DNA from: Limnohabitans sp. MMS-10A-178
GTDB taxonomy: Bacteria > Pseudomonadota > Gammaproteobacteria > Burkholderiales > Burkholderiaceae_C
NCBI RefSeq assembly: GCF_003063375.1
Contig: NZ_NERY01000002.1
Span: 496,001 to 560,000 of the forward strand
Length of the DNA: 64,000 bases
Reading direction: 5' to 3'
Under the pieces are notes generated by a model that was not told the origin of the DNA, ran no database searches, and was given only the letters and a program-made list of their open reading frames with translations. The position numbers and the translations under genes are program-made. Below are positions 9,548 through 19,009 of the stretch, in pieces; position 1 is the first letter of the stretch, and every line of letters starts with the position of its first letter.

Positions 9548-11196
9548 ATCACTTCTCATGGGTCAACACCCTCAAGCTTCCCCTCAGTCTGTGCATTGCT
9601 TTGTGGGTTGCTGGATGCGCCAACCTGGGGGCCATAAATCCTCCCATTGAGAAAGCAGCGGATCTTGTCACTGAGCCTCCTGTGCTAGCGGCTACCCCAT
9701 CTCCCAATTTAACGCCACCCGTGACAACGGCCAATGTCACCAAAGCCGATACCTCTAAGGCCAATGCGCTTGTTAGCCCGGCTCCAATTCAACCCAGATT
9801 AGAGGTCAGCCCAGAACCACCCGCCGACATATGGGTTCGCATCCGCCAAGGTTTTGCAATGCCTGATTTGGAAACTGATTTGGTGAAAGATCGTGAAGTT
9901 TGGTATGCCGCAAGACCTGACTACATGGTTCGGATGACCGAGCGCTCGCGAAGGTATTTGTTTCACATTGTCGAGGAACTCGAGCGCAGAAACATGCCCA
10001 CCGAGTTGGCTCTGTTGCCATTCATTGAATCAGCTTTCAACCCGGAAGCCGTCTCCTCTGCCAAGGCGGCGGGCATGTGGCAGTTCATGCCCGCTACGGG
10101 CAAATACTTTGACTTGAAACAAAATGTATTTAGAGATGAACGACGCGGTGTGATTGAGTCAACTCGCGCTGCGCTTGACTACCTGCAAAAGCTCTACAAC
10201 ATGTTTGGCGATTGGCACTTGGCTTTGGCGGCTTACAACTGGGGGGAAGGCAGCGTCGGTCGGGCCATTGCAAAGAACAAAGCTGCGGGCTTGGGAGTGA
10301 GTTACACCGATCTGAAAATGCCCAACGAGACACGCTACTACGTGCCCAAGTTGCAAGCCGTTAAAAATATCATTGCACAACCGCAAAATTTCAACGCACG
10401 TCTGCCTCTCATTCAAAACCACCCCTACTTTAAATCTGTCAACATCACCAGGGACATCGATGTCAAGTTGGCTGCCAACTTTGCAGGCGTGAGCATGGAA
10501 GACTTCAAAGCATTGAACCCCTCCATGAGCCGCCCAGTTATCTTGGCTGCGGGCACACCTGAAATTTTGCTTCCCTGGGACAATGCCGATCGCTTTCTGC
10601 GCAGATTAGAAGAACATGCACAAAAGCCCCTGGCAAGTTGGACCGCTTGGTCGGTGCCAAAAACCATGAAAGTTTCCGAAGCCGGCAAGCTGGTGAATAT
10701 GTCAGAAAACGATTTGCGAGCAGTCAACCAAATTCCAAAAGGCATGCAAGTCAAACAGGGCTCGACCTTGTTAGTTTCTAGGCAAGGTGCTCTTGACGCA
10801 GATGTCACAGAGCATTTGGCAGACAATGCTCAAATTGCCTTTGCGCCTGAAATTGTGTTGCGCCGAATCATGGTGAAGGTTCAAAAGGGAGACACGCTTG
10901 CATCATTGGCCAGCAGACACGATGTAACGCCTAGCAGCATTGCGGCATGGAACAAACTCAAAATGCCTGTGGCACTCAAACCCGGACAATCGATTGCTAT
11001 TTTGGTACCCACCACGGCCAGCTCTCGAGGAAGCAAACAAACTGGCAAAAAAGCTGGCACCAAACAGGTGACGAAGCAAGGCACAAAACAGGTCACGAAA
11101 CAAGGCACCCAACAAGGCACCCAACAAGGCAAGAAAGCCCCAGCACCTTCTCCGAGTGCTGCCAAGTCCAAAGAAAAAACCAGTCCTAAAAACTAG
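9544..11196 (+). CDS. mltD: Membrane-bound lytic murein transglycosylase D (SLT + LysM)
   Basis: Cleaves peptidoglycan glycan strands to 1,6-anhydro products at the outer membrane. The 550-aa precursor has a lipoprotein signal with a lipobox (VAGC) at about residue 25, then a Pro/Thr/Ala linker. The SLT domain has its catalytic Glu in LPFIESAFNP near residue 160, followed by GMWQFMPATG and AAYNWGEG. A LysM motif (VQKGDTLASLASRHDVTPS) lies near residue 445. The final ~55 residues are a basic Thr/Lys/Gln tail encoded by tandem DNA repeats. It overlaps gloB by four bases and ends 4 bp from a convergent gene. Confidence 0.93.
   Translation: MNHFSWVNTLKLPLSLCIALWVAGCANLGAINPPIEKAADLVTEPPVLAATPSPNLTPPVTTANVTKADTSKANALVSPAPIQPRLEVSPEPPADIWVRIRQGFAMPDLETDLVKDREVWYAARPDYMVRMTERSRRYLFHIVEELERRNMPTELALLPFIESAFNPEAVSSAKAAGMWQFMPATGKYFDLKQNVFRDERRGVIESTRAALDYLQKLYNMFGDWHLALAAYNWGEGSVGRAIAKNKAAGLGVSYTDLKMPNETRYYVPKLQAVKNIIAQPQNFNARLPLIQNHPYFKSVNITRDIDVKLAANFAGVSMEDFKALNPSMSRPVILAAGTPEILLPWDNADRFLRRLEEHAQKPLASWTAWSVPKTMKVSEAGKLVNMSENDLRAVNQIPKGMQVKQGSTLLVSRQGALDADVTEHLADNAQIAFAPEIVLRRIMVKVQKGDTLASLASRHDVTPSSIAAWNKLKMPVALKPGQSIAILVPTTASSRGSKQTGKKAGTKQVTKQGTKQVTKQGTQQGTQQGKKAPAPSPSAAKSKEKTSPKN
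11056..11127 (+). repeat. Tandem repeat coding the basic C-terminal tail of MltD
   Basis: Two near-identical 24-bp units (11056-11079 and 11080-11103) are followed by two identical 12-bp units GGCACCCAACAA (11104-11115, 11116-11127). They stay in frame and encode GTKQVTKQ and GTQQ repeats. Such arrays are prone to length change by slippage. Confidence 0.8.
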
Positions 11197-11200
11197 ACCC

Positions 11201-12250
11201 TCATGCACTGAATTTGCGTTTGGCAATCAATGCAAATTCATTGGTAAAGGATTGTCCTAGGGTGGTCCAATTGGCGCGATCGCTTGTCACCCTGCTGGCT
11301 CTCACTCGCCAAGTATTTTGCAAGGCATCTGCAGAGAACACGCCGTCCAAGCTGTAGCTGTCTCGCACCTTGTCCAAGGCACCTAAATAGATGGCGCGAT
11401 CGCCCATCCAGTTGACCGAAGGTACCAGTTTGAGAATATCGGAGGGTCCGGCTGTTTTGAGCCATTGAAGCGCTCGCACCACACCCAATGTCAATATCAG
11501 TGCTACATCTGGGCGTTTTTGTAAAAACTCGGCCTTGCCAATCAAACATGCTGACAGCATTGATCCACCAAACAGCCTTTGTGAGCTGATAAATGTTCGG
11601 GTGTCTGACAAAAGCCGCAACTCATTTTTTTGTTCTAAGTAATGCATGACGGGATCGACGAAGCACAGAGCGTCTACTGCGCTAGATCTGATGGCTTCCA
11701 TCACGTTGGATGTATTGGCGCCCAGCTCCACAAATTGAAAATTGTCAGCCGACAAATTGGCCTTGTACATCCAGTGCAATGCCTGCCAATGCGTCGCAGA
11801 TCCCAAGGAAGAAATGCCCAAGCGCACAGATTTCAAATCGGCCAATGACTTCATGGCAATGGCCTTTCGAGAGACCAAGCCGACGCTCATTTGTGGCGTT
11901 CGGCCTTGCAAAACAAAGGCTCGGTAATTCAAGCCACGAGCCTGCAAATCAAGGGTATGTTCAAACGCACCCGAAATCACATCGGCTTGTCCATTGAGTG
12001 CCGTCTGCACAGCTTGAAGGCCTGAATCACATTCAAGCCATTCAATTTGCAAATTCTCTGTTTTGAACATGCCAAGCTGATCTGCCAAGACCAAGGGCAA
12101 GTGATAAAGGCTGCTCTTGGCAGCCAATGCAATAGTGACCTTTTGAGGGGATGAGGCGGCATATGAGAAAGCTGGCGACAAACTTGCACCAGCCATGGCC
12201 ATGCCTAAGCCCATTGCTGAAAACTCACGCCGTCGCAACCTCTCAACCAC
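11201..12250 (-). CDS. Tat-type ABC transporter solute-binding protein (NMT1/SsuA-like), orphan
   Basis: A 349-aa periplasmic binding protein of the NMT1/ThiY/SsuA type. The N-terminus RRREFSAMG followed by a hydrophobic stretch and an AYA-like cleavage region looks like a twin-arginine signal. The mature part begins with VTIALAAKSSLYHLPLVLADQLGMF, typical of the family, and has the conserved GISSLGSATHW region near residue 150. The GTG start at 12250 follows AAGGGG by seven bases. No permease or ATPase gene adjoins it, so it is an orphan here; the ligand is unknown. Confidence 0.8.
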   Translation of the reverse strand: MVERLRRREFSAMGLGMAMAGASLSPAFSYAASSPQKVTIALAAKSSLYHLPLVLADQLGMFKTENLQIEWLECDSGLQAVQTALNGQADVISGAFEHTLDLQARGLNYRAFVLQGRTPQMSVGLVSRKAIAMKSLADLKSVRLGISSLGSATHWQALHWMYKANLSADNFQFVELGANTSNVMEAIRSSAVDALCFVDPVMHYLEQKNELRLLSDTRTFISSQRLFGGSMLSACLIGKAEFLQKRPDVALILTLGVVRALQWLKTAGPSDILKLVPSVNWMGDRAIYLGALDKVRDSYSLDGVFSADALQNTWRVRASRVTSDRANWTTLGQSFTNEFALIAKRKFSA

Positions 12251-12363
12251 GCCAAGACCCCTTTGTTAGTACCCATGAAAGATGGGTTCAGCATACAAAG
12301 GTATCGATATCAGCACATTGGGAAACATCCCAAGCGGGTAATTACGTAATGTTGAACACCAAT

Positions 12364-12384
12364 AAAAAAGCAGTGCTCATGCTT
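12364..12384 (-). terminator. Possible weak terminator after recR
   Basis: On the minus strand AAGCA, a seven-base loop, TGCTT and a run of six T begin six bases past the recR stop. The stem is only five base pairs, so termination may be partial. Confidence 0.4.
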
Positions 12385-12389
12385 GGTTT

Positions 12390-12986
12390 TTAGCGACGAT
12401 CGACCAAGGCATGGGCGATGGTGCCCAAATCGACATATTCAAGCTCACTGCCAGCTGGCACGCCCCTGGCCAAGCGTGTGACTCGCAAACCCCGTTTTTT
12501 CAACATTTCAGCAATGACGTGGGCTGTCGCCTCGCCTTCGCCAGTGAAATTGGTGGCCAGAATGACTTCTTGCACCAAGCCATCGTTGCAGCGCTCTGAC
12601 AACTTGGCAAAGCCCAAATCCTTAGGGCCCAAACCATCTAGGGGGCTCAGTTTTCCCATAAGGACAAAGTACAGGCCTTTGAATGTCGAAGTACGCTCAA
12701 TGGCGGCTTGGTCAGCGGGTGTTTCCACAACACACAATTGCGAACGATCACGCTCTGGATCGGCGCACATGTTGCACACGTCAGACTCTGTCAAGGTGTG
12801 ACACGTGGCGCAATGTTGAACATTGGCGCAGGCATGCTCTAAGGCTTTGGCCAGCACAATTGCAGCTGATCGCTCATGCTGCATCAGGTGAAACGCCATG
12901 CGGGATGCAGACTTTGCGCCCACCCCCGGCAAAACTCGCAGCGCTTGTATCAACGCATCTAAAGCGTGGGCGTTGGATTTTTGCAT
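12390..12986 (-). CDS. recR: Recombination protein RecR
   Basis: Works with RecF and RecO to load RecA at gaps. The 198-aa protein has the helix-hairpin-helix start ([16 protein letters not shown]), a four-Cys zinc finger (CxxC at residues ~57-60 and C..C at ~69-72), and the Toprim domain beginning [13 protein letters not shown]. The Walker-B-like C-terminal region ([17 protein letters not shown]) is intact. It lies 14 bp after ybaB in the usual dnaX-ybaB-recR order. Confidence 0.97.
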   Translation of the reverse strand: MQKSNAHALDALIQALRVLPGVGAKSASRMAFHLMQHERSAAIVLAKALEHACANVQHCATCHTLTESDVCNMCADPERDRSQLCVVETPADQAAIERTSTFKGLYFVLMGKLSPLDGLGPKDLGFAKLSERCNDGLVQEVILATNFTGEGEATAHVIAEMLKKRGLRVTRLARGVPAGSELEYVDLGTIAHALVDRR

Positions 12987-13000
12987 GGCGTTGAGAACAC

Positions 13001-13324
13001 TTAAAAAGGCAGCTTCATGCCTGGAGGCAAACCAGCCGTCAGTTTGCCCATTTTCTGTTGCGAAACTTCCTCAGCTAGACGCACAGCGTCATTGAAAGCT
13101 GCGGCTACCAAATCTTCCAGCATGTCCTTGTCGTCCGCCAACAATGAGGGATCGATCGTGACGCGCTTGACCGCATGTTTACAAGTCATTAAAACTTTGA
13201 CCATACCACTGCCAGAGGAGCCTTCCACCTCGACAAAAGCCAATTCATCTTGCGCTTTTTTCAAGTTGTCTTGCATGGCCTGTGCTTGCTTCATCAAGCC
13301 GGCGAGTTGACCTTTGTTGAACAT
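13001..13324 (-). CDS. ybaB: YbaB/EbfC family nucleoid-associated protein
   Basis: A 107-aa DNA-binding protein that acts as a dimer with a tweezer-like coiled coil. The N-terminal [18 protein letters not shown] helix and the central [18 protein letters not shown] strand region are typical. The start is ATG 13324 with AGGA six bases upstream; the preceding TTG is not needed. It sits between dnaX and recR as in most proteobacteria. Confidence 0.95.
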   Translation of the reverse strand: MFNKGQLAGLMKQAQAMQDNLKKAQDELAFVEVEGSSGSGMVKVLMTCKHAVKRVTIDPSLLADDKDMLEDLVAAAFNDAVRLAEEVSQQKMGKLTAGLPPGMKLPF

Positions 13325-13344
13325 CAATTTTCCTTCAGTGAAAT

Positions 13345-15021
13345 TTAGGAGATAAGCCTGATTGTGCCTGGCACTATTTTGGCGCCAAAATTTTGAATCA
13401 TGTCTTGAACCAAGGGATCTGATTGAATCAAATTTTCTGCTGCTTTTTGCTTTTCTGCCAAGGCAGCGGCATTCCGCTGAGCGGGTGAATCGGTCACCTT
13501 GCCAATTTCGACCGCCAACTTGACTGCAAAACCCTGAGCATTCAAGGCAGCTTGCAGGCGTTCACGAGCAGTGCCTTGGTTCAAAGATTCGCTTTCAATT
13601 CGCAAATGCCATTGATCGGTGTCGCGGGCAATCAATTGGGATTGCAATGCCAACTCACGCGCCAAAGCTGTCACAGCTTCATTGGCTACCAGCTGGCCAA
13701 CTGTTTGAGCCCAAAAATGACCCTCTTCCGTAATGGCCAACACCTTGGGCATTGTTCTTTCTGAGGGTTCAGTGGCTTCACGAATTGGCAGATTGCGAAT
13801 CTGCACCGGTGTTGCACTTGGCACCACAGAGGGTGCCGTCGCTTCAATGGGCCTAACTGGAGCTGTCGTTAGAGTTTTTTTTTGAGCCACAGGCGCCAAG
13901 GCTTGTTGAACTTTTGGTGCTTGAGGCTTGAATGCCAACAACCTGAGCAGGACCATGGTGAGCGCGGCATATTCATCGGGTGCCAAGCCCAATTCTGTGC
14001 GGCCGTGCAAACACAAGCTGTAGAGCAATTGCGTTTCATCGGCAGGCATGGCCTGAGACAAACGCAACATTTCGTGATGGTCAGGATCGTCTGATTCGGC
14101 AGCTGCACTTGGAACGGCTTGCAAAACTGCCATGCGTTGCAACACCACCGACATGTCTTCCAAGGCCGACGCCGCCGACAACCCATTCAGCCGCAAGCCC
14201 TCTGAAATGGCCACCACGCTTGCGCCATCTGCCCTTGACAGCGCATCTATCAGGCCCATCACATGGCTTCGATCCACACTGCCCAACATCAACCGAACTG
14301 TTGCCTCTTGCAACTGACCACTGCCAAATGCAATGGCTTGATCGGTAAGGCTCAACGCATCTCGCATCGAGCCCCTGGCAGCGCGTGATAGCAACTTGAG
14401 AGCCATTGGCTCAGCAGGCAAATTCTCTTGCGCCAAGACCTGCGTCAAATGTTCAAAGACCGTTTCTGGCGCCATTGGCCGCAAATTAAATTGCAAGCAA
14501 CGCGACAAAACCGTGACTGGCACTTTTTGCGGGTCGGTGGTGGCCAAAACAAACTTGAGGTATTCGGGCGGCTCTTCCAAGGTCTTCAACATGGCATTGA
14601 ATGCCGTGTTGGTCAACATGTGAACCTCGTCAATCATGAAGACTTTGAAACGGCCTTGAACAGGCTTGTAGACCGCTTGCTCGAGCAAACTTTGCACTTC
14701 ATCAACACCACGATTGGATGCTGCGTCTAGTTCTGTGTAATCGACAAACCGACCTGAATCAATATCCTGGCATGCCTGGCAGACACCGCAGGGCTCAGCC
14801 GTGATGCCACCTTGCCCATCGACTCCTTGGCAATTGATTGATTTGGCCAAAATGCGAGAGACAGTGGTTTTGCCAACCCCTCGAGTGCCAGTAAACAAAT
14901 ACGCATGGTGCAACCTTTGTTGCACAAGGGCATTGGTCAGGGCTTGCACAACATGCTCCTGCCCCACCATTTCAGTGAAGTTGCGGGGTCGGTATTTGCG
15001 AGCCAGAACAAGATAAGACAT
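13345..15021 (-). CDS. dnaX: DNA polymerase III subunits gamma and tau
   Basis: Clamp-loader ATPase (558 aa as tau). Domain I has the Walker A loop [12 protein letters not shown] at residues ~45-56, the zinc-binding Cys set (CGVCQACQ), the DEVH box (IDEVHMLT) and sensor 1. Domains II and III run to about residue 370. Domains IV-V, which bind DnaB and the polymerase alpha subunit, form the tau-specific rest. Codons 380-383 contain nine consecutive A residues where a frame change would end the protein as a gamma-like 383- or 389-residue form. The ATG at 15021 faces the divergent ffs promoter. Confidence 0.96.
   Translation of the reverse strand: MSYLVLARKYRPRNFTEMVGQEHVVQALTNALVQQRLHHAYLFTGTRGVGKTTVSRILAKSINCQGVDGQGGITAEPCGVCQACQDIDSGRFVDYTELDAASNRGVDEVQSLLEQAVYKPVQGRFKVFMIDEVHMLTNTAFNAMLKTLEEPPEYLKFVLATTDPQKVPVTVLSRCLQFNLRPMAPETVFEHLTQVLAQENLPAEPMALKLLSRAARGSMRDALSLTDQAIAFGSGQLQEATVRLMLGSVDRSHVMGLIDALSRADGASVVAISEGLRLNGLSAASALEDMSVVLQRMAVLQAVPSAAAESDDPDHHEMLRLSQAMPADETQLLYSLCLHGRTELGLAPDEYAALTMVLLRLLAFKPQAPKVQQALAPVAQKKTLTTAPVRPIEATAPSVVPSATPVQIRNLPIREATEPSERTMPKVLAITEEGHFWAQTVGQLVANEAVTALARELALQSQLIARDTDQWHLRIESESLNQGTARERLQAALNAQGFAVKLAVEIGKVTDSPAQRNAAALAEKQKAAENLIQSDPLVQDMIQNFGAKIVPGTIRLIS
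13875..13883 (-). promoter_or_regulatory. A9 slippery run in dnaX, candidate gamma frameshift/slippage site
   Basis: On the coding strand CAA AAA AAA ACT contains nine A. With one extra A, or a -1 ribosomal slip, the frame reads Asn-Ser-Asn-Asp-Ser-Ser-Ser and stops at TAG. With one A fewer it reads Leu and stops at TAA. The position matches the domain III to tau-specific boundary. A short CTAAC/GTTAG stem begins two bases downstream and includes the TAG. Poly-A slippage making gamma is known in Thermus dnaX; use of this site here is inferred. Confidence 0.6.
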
Positions 15022-15042
15022 GTTGAGATTCTAAGGGTGTCT

Positions 15043-15048
15043 TACAAT
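15043..15048 (+). promoter_or_regulatory. Probable -10 box of the SRP RNA promoter
   Basis: TACAAT ends about eight bases before the predicted 5' end of the RNA, the spacing expected for a sigma-70 start. A TTGAGA upstream is too close (14 bases) to be an ideal -35, so only the -10 is called. Confidence 0.55.
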
Positions 15049-15055
15049 AGCCCCC

Positions 15056-15149
15056 GACGGGCCTTCCCGCATGGTAAAGCGGCCAACCGAGTCAGGTGGG
15101 GAACCAAGCAGCTCTAACCGCAGAGCCAGTGCCGGGGTCAAGGCTCGTC
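15056..15149 (+). ncRNA. ffs: Signal recognition particle RNA (small bacterial 4.5S type)
   Basis: About 94 nt. The Ffh-binding helix 8 is recognisable: GTCAGG, then a GGGGAACC-type apical loop region containing the GGAA tetraloop, then AGCAGC on the other side. The ends pair as GACGGGCCTT (15056-15065) with AAGGCTCGTC (15140-15149) with one G-U pair. A T-rich stretch follows (CCTTTTATTT). It lies between divergent dnaX and a convergent flavoprotein gene, whose last ~12 bases overlap the RNA's 3' arm. It targets nascent membrane and secreted proteins together with Ffh. Confidence 0.9.
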
Positions 15150-16478
15150 ACCTTTTATTTCAGCATGGACAGACAGCGCTGCTTTGTAGCCAGTGGCCAT
15201 GCAAGCCGTCAGCAAATAGCCCCCAGTTGGGGCCTCCCAATCCAGCATTTCCCCTGCCACATACACGCCGGGCATTACTTTGGTTTGCAGCCCCTCATCC
15301 AAACCATCCCAAGCCACGCCGCCAGCCGTGCTGATGGCTTCATCCATGGGCCTAGCGGCAGTGAGCTTGATGCTTAAGCCCTTGATGGCCAAAGCCAGTT
15401 GCGCCGAATTTCGCAATACTTCAGGCGGTAAAAGCTCGTTCAAGAGCGCCATCTTGATGCCCTCAATGCCCAAGCGCCCCTTTAAATGCGAGGACAAACT
15501 TCGAGATCCCCTCGGGTGCGAAACCGCTTGAACCACTTTGTCCAGCGGCCAATCGGGCAGCAAATCCAATTTAAATTCTGCACTGCCCTGAGCTTGAATA
15601 GATTTGCGCAAGTCTGCTGAGGCGGCATAAATCAGGCTCCCCTCTACACCGTAAGAGCTAGCCACAAACTCACCTTGCTGCCTTGAAATCTGTCCCAAAG
15701 GTGCCGTCCACTCCATAGCCACTGATTTCAGGGGTTTGCCCGCAAAACGGGAAATGAAAAAGGGCGTCCATCCAAGTCCCTCTCTTCCGGCCACATGAAA
15801 TCCACAATTAGAGGGCTGGAGTGGGTTCACCGGAATGCCAGCAGCTTGCAGCCAGGGCACCCAAGCGCCATCTGATCCAAGGCGGGACCAACTACCTCCT
15901 CCCAGGGCCAAAACAACAGACTGTGCCGTCCATTGCCGCGTCTCTACCTGTGTGGATGACAGACCCCGAACTTCAAAGGTCAATTCAACTTGGGTTTGAT
16001 CGAGCTTGGCGCCAGAACAGGCCTTAAGCCCGATGAGGCGATGGCGCATGTGAAATTCGACAGGCTTGGCACTTGCAGGATGACGCAAACGAGACAACCA
16101 AGCCCTTAACAATGGCGCGGCTTTCATTTCCAAGGGGAAAACTCGGCCAGAAGTGCCCACGAAGGTGTCAATGCCCAAGGCCAACGCCCAAGAGCGCAGT
16201 TGATCTGCACCCCATTCACTCAAAATTGGTTTTAGCTGCGTTTCTTGCTCGCCATATCGATGCACAAAGTGTTCAAAAGCCTCTGCGTGCGTGAGGTTGA
16301 GACCGCCGCGGCCAGCCAACAAAAACTTCCGACCGACCGAGGGCATGGCATCAAACAGGTGCACGGAATAGCCAAGACTGGACAAGACCTGTGCCGCCAT
16401 GAGTCCTGCTGGGCCGCCACCAACGACCGCCACAGGCACGCTCTGTGGCTTTGGGGACTCGTTGGGGATGTAGTTCAT
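15138..16478 (-). CDS. NAD(P)/FAD-dependent oxidoreductase, BaiN/HI0933-like flavoprotein
   Basis: A 446-aa flavoprotein. The N-terminal Rossmann motif [15 protein letters not shown] (residues ~18-32) and the family signature [14 protein letters not shown] (residues ~52-65) identify the HI0933/BaiN-like group (TIGR03862-type). The C-terminal GGVAWDGLD and [24 protein letters not shown] regions complete the FAD site. Substrate and physiological role are not known. Its 3' end runs into the 3' arm of the convergent ffs RNA. Confidence 0.88.
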   Translation of the reverse strand: MNYIPNESPKPQSVPVAVVGGGPAGLMAAQVLSSLGYSVHLFDAMPSVGRKFLLAGRGGLNLTHAEAFEHFVHRYGEQETQLKPILSEWGADQLRSWALALGIDTFVGTSGRVFPLEMKAAPLLRAWLSRLRHPASAKPVEFHMRHRLIGLKACSGAKLDQTQVELTFEVRGLSSTQVETRQWTAQSVVLALGGGSWSRLGSDGAWVPWLQAAGIPVNPLQPSNCGFHVAGREGLGWTPFFISRFAGKPLKSVAMEWTAPLGQISRQQGEFVASSYGVEGSLIYAASADLRKSIQAQGSAEFKLDLLPDWPLDKVVQAVSHPRGSRSLSSHLKGRLGIEGIKMALLNELLPPEVLRNSAQLALAIKGLSIKLTAARPMDEAISTAGGVAWDGLDEGLQTKVMPGVYVAGEMLDWEAPTGGYLLTACMATGYKAALSVHAEIKGDEP

Positions 16479-16596
16479 GGTGTCAAAAAGTAAGGGGAGG
16501 CCCTGCCATCAGAGCGGCTTTGCGTGTTTCTGTCAAAATACGGGAAGTTTACAAACAGAACCTAGCAGTAATTTCAATCTCTCTAAGGAAAAGGCC

Positions 16597-16929
16597 ATGG
16601 CCAGCGATTTGATCAAACACACAACCGACGCCACTTTTGACAACGATGTGCTCAAAGCCGACAAGCCAGTCATCGTCGACTTTTGGGCCGAATGGTGCGG
16701 GCCTTGCAAAATGATTGCACCCATTTTGGACGAAGTAGCAACGGGCTACGCTGGCAAATTGCAAATTACCAAAATGAATGTTGATGAAAACCGCGATATT
16801 CCAGCTAAATTTGGTATTCGTGGCATTCCCACACTCATGGTGTTCAAAGACGGACAGTTGGCTGCAACCAAAGTGGGCGCGATGAGCAAATCTCAACTCA
16901 CCGCCTTCATTGACCAACAGTTGGCCTGA
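16597..16929 (+). CDS. trxA: Thioredoxin 1
   Basis: General protein-disulfide reductase of 110 aa. The WCGPC active site is at residues 33-37 and the cis-proline loop [11 protein letters not shown] near residue 70. The ATG at 16597 follows AAGGA with a seven-base gap; a longer upstream frame has no homology and is ignored. rho follows about 300 bp downstream, a common neighbourhood in betaproteobacteria. Confidence 0.97.
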   Translation: MASDLIKHTTDATFDNDVLKADKPVIVDFWAEWCGPCKMIAPILDEVATGYAGKLQITKMNVDENRDIPAKFGIRGIPTLMVFKDGQLAATKVGAMSKSQLTAFIDQQLA

Positions 16930-16963
16930 GTCTGAGGCCAGCGCGCTCGGAAACTAGCTTAAA

Positions 16964-17021
16964 GAGGTGGCGATTTGTCAACAATTCATTTCAATGAATG
17001 AAAATCGACTTGCGCCACCTC
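16964..17021. repeat. Inverted repeat between trxA and rho
   Basis: GAGGTGGCG (16964-16972) pairs perfectly with CGCCACCTC (17013-17021). Inside lies a second dyad, ATTCATT-TC-AATGAAT. There is no T tract on the plus strand, so it is not a standard intrinsic terminator for trxA. It overlaps the putative rho -35 box. Confidence 0.55.
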
Positions 17022-17039
17022 AAAAATTCCTGTCATAAT
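17010..17039 (+). promoter_or_regulatory. Candidate rho promoter
   Basis: TTGCGC (17010-17015) and CATAAT (17034-17039) are separated by 18 bases. This would give a ~185-nt untranslated leader. The leader holds two further hairpins: GCTGAGCCC with GGGTTTCAGC after 17047, and GCACCA (17105-17110) with TGGTGC (17121-17126). A long structured leader fits the autogenous attenuation known for rho in enterobacteria, but that is inference here. Confidence 0.45.
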
Positions 17040-17228
17040 TCAAACCGCTGAGCCCCACAAGGGTTTCAGCACAGTTTCAAGATAGCAACTTTAAAAAGCC
17101 ATCAGCACCAAGCTTATCTCTGGTGCACATTTCAGGCTTTGGTTACTAGACGTTTGAAATTTCGGCTTACTCCTCCCCCAGATTTTATTGACTTCAACCC
17201 ATCAGGGTTGCTTTACGCAGGTAAATCC

Positions 17229-18491
17229 ATGCATTTAAACGAACTCAAGGCACTCCACGTGTCTGAAGTCCTCAAGCAAGCAGATGCGCTTGAAATTGAA
17301 AACACGGGCCGCATGCGCAAACAAGAGCTGATGTTTGCCATCATCAAAAAGCGCGCCCGCGCTGGCGAACAAGTGTTTGCCGATGGTGTTTTAGAAATCT
17401 TGCCCGACGGTTTTGGTTTCTTGCGCAGCCCCGACACCAGCTACACAGCCAGTACCGACGACATCTACATCAGCCCCAGCCAAGTGCGCCGATTCAACTT
17501 GCACACCGGCGACATGATTGAAGGCGAAGTTCGCATCCCCAAAGACGGCGAACGTTACTTTGCCCTCACCAAGCTTGACAAGGTCAATGGCGACTTGCCA
17601 GAGAACAACAAGCACAAGATCATGTTTGAGAACTTGACGCCCTTGTTCCCCAACATTCAGATGCGTTTAGAGCGCGACATCAAGGCCGATGAGAACATCA
17701 CCAGCCGCGTGATCGACATCATTGCCCCGATTGGCAAAGGTCAGCGCGCATTGATCGTGGCTCAACCTAAGTCAGGCAAAACTGTGATGATGCAGCACAT
17801 AGCGCACGCCATCACGGCCAACAACCCCGACGTTCACCTCATGGTACTGCTGGTTGATGAGCGTCCTGAGGAGGTAACCGAAATGCAGCGTACTGTGCGC
17901 GGCGAAGTCATTGCTTCTACCTTTGACGAGCCGGCTGCACGCCACGTGCACGTGGCTGAAATGGTCATTGAACGCGCCAAGCGTTTGGTTGAATTGAAAA
18001 AAGATGTGGTCATCTTGCTCGACTCCATTACCCGCTTAGCTCGCGCTTACAACAATGTGGTGCCAAGCTCTGGCAAGGTCTTAACGGGTGGTGTCGATGC
18101 CAATGCGCTCCAACGCCCCAAGCGTTTCTTCGGCGCGGCTCGCAATGTAGAAGAAGGCGGCAGCTTGACCATCATTGCAACCGCTTTGGTCGATACTGGC
18201 AGCCGCATGGACGAGGTGATCTTTGAAGAGTTCAAAGGCACAGGCAATTGCGAAATTCATTTGGAGCGCCGTTTGTACGAAAAGCGTGTGTTCCCAGCCA
18301 TCAACTTGAACCGCAGTGGTACGCGCCGCGAAGAGTTGTTGCTCCAGCCAGAGGTGCTGCAAAAAACGCGCATCTTGCGCCAATTCATGTACAACATGGA
18401 TGAAATTGAGGCCATGGAAATGGTTCTTAAGAGTATGAAAGCCACGAAGAGCAACGTCGAATTCTTCGACATGATGCGTCGAGGCGGCTAA
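17229..18491 (+). CDS. rho: Transcription termination factor Rho
   Basis: Hexameric RNA-dependent helicase of 420 aa, the usual length. It has the N-terminal helical Rho_N domain, the OB-fold RNA-binding domain with the RNP-like DGFGFLR, Walker A AQPKSGKT near residue 180, Walker B VVILLDS near residue 260 and the Q/R-loop region [14 protein letters not shown]. It ends in FFDMMRRGG. The start is ATG 17229 with an AGG seven bases upstream; the 30 extra in-frame codons upstream do not resemble Rho. Confidence 0.97.
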   Translation: MHLNELKALHVSEVLKQADALEIENTGRMRKQELMFAIIKKRARAGEQVFADGVLEILPDGFGFLRSPDTSYTASTDDIYISPSQVRRFNLHTGDMIEGEVRIPKDGERYFALTKLDKVNGDLPENNKHKIMFENLTPLFPNIQMRLERDIKADENITSRVIDIIAPIGKGQRALIVAQPKSGKTVMMQHIAHAITANNPDVHLMVLLVDERPEEVTEMQRTVRGEVIASTFDEPAARHVHVAEMVIERAKRLVELKKDVVILLDSITRLARAYNNVVPSSGKVLTGGVDANALQRPKRFFGAARNVEEGGSLTIIATALVDTGSRMDEVIFEEFKGTGNCEIHLERRLYEKRVFPAINLNRSGTRREELLLQPEVLQKTRILRQFMYNMDEIEAMEMVLKSMKATKSNVEFFDMMRRGG

Positions 18492-18617
18492 AAAGTAGCT
18501 TTTGCAGACCCAATCCGGCGTGCAAGTCATTGATTTCATGCCATAATCTCGTGTTTCGCGAAAAGTACCCCGGATGGTCCGAGGGCGGCTGTCGCATCTG
18601 AACCCAAGGAAAAGATC

Positions 18618-18878
18618 ATGAAAGAAGGCATTCACCCCAATTACCGAGAAGTTTGCTTCTTGGACTTGTCTAACGGCTTCAAGTTCGTCACACGTTCTTG
18701 CGTCAATGCCAAAGAAATGGTGAAAATGGACGACGGCCGCGAGTTGCCCTTGTTCAAGTTAGATACCTCCAGCGAATCACATCCCTTCTACACAGGCACC
18801 CAAAAATCTGTCGACAACATGGGCGGTCGCGTTGAGAAATTCCGCAACCGTTTCGGCAAAACATCTGTCACGAAGTAA
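18618..18878 (+). CDS. rpmE2: 50S ribosomal protein L31 type B
   Basis: An 86-aa L31 of the zinc-independent type B: it starts [11 protein letters not shown] and ends [17 protein letters not shown], and lacks the CxxC zinc ligands of type A (only two isolated Cys remain). An AAGGAAAAGATC spacer gives a good ribosome-binding site. A strong terminator follows, so it is monocistronic or the end of a rho-rpmE unit. Type B forms are often used under zinc shortage; no Zur site was seen. Confidence 0.95.
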   Translation: MKEGIHPNYREVCFLDLSNGFKFVTRSCVNAKEMVKMDDGRELPLFKLDTSSESHPFYTGTQKSVDNMGGRVEKFRNRFGKTSVTK

Positions 18879-18907
18879 TTTCAAATTACGTCATTTTGTG
18901 ACTCACA

Positions 18908-18945
18908 AAGGGCAGCCCGGGCAACCGGCCTGCCCTTGTTTTTTT
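18908..18945 (+). terminator. Rho-independent terminator after rpmE2
   Basis: AAGGGCAG (18908-18915) pairs with CTGCCCTT (18930-18937) around a GC-rich loop, followed by G and seven T. Confidence 0.9.
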
Positions 18946-19009
18946 GCATGCCCACACCCCGCTGGCATGGACTTGTGATGTTGATACCGACTCTGCTATT
19001 GTCTGAATT

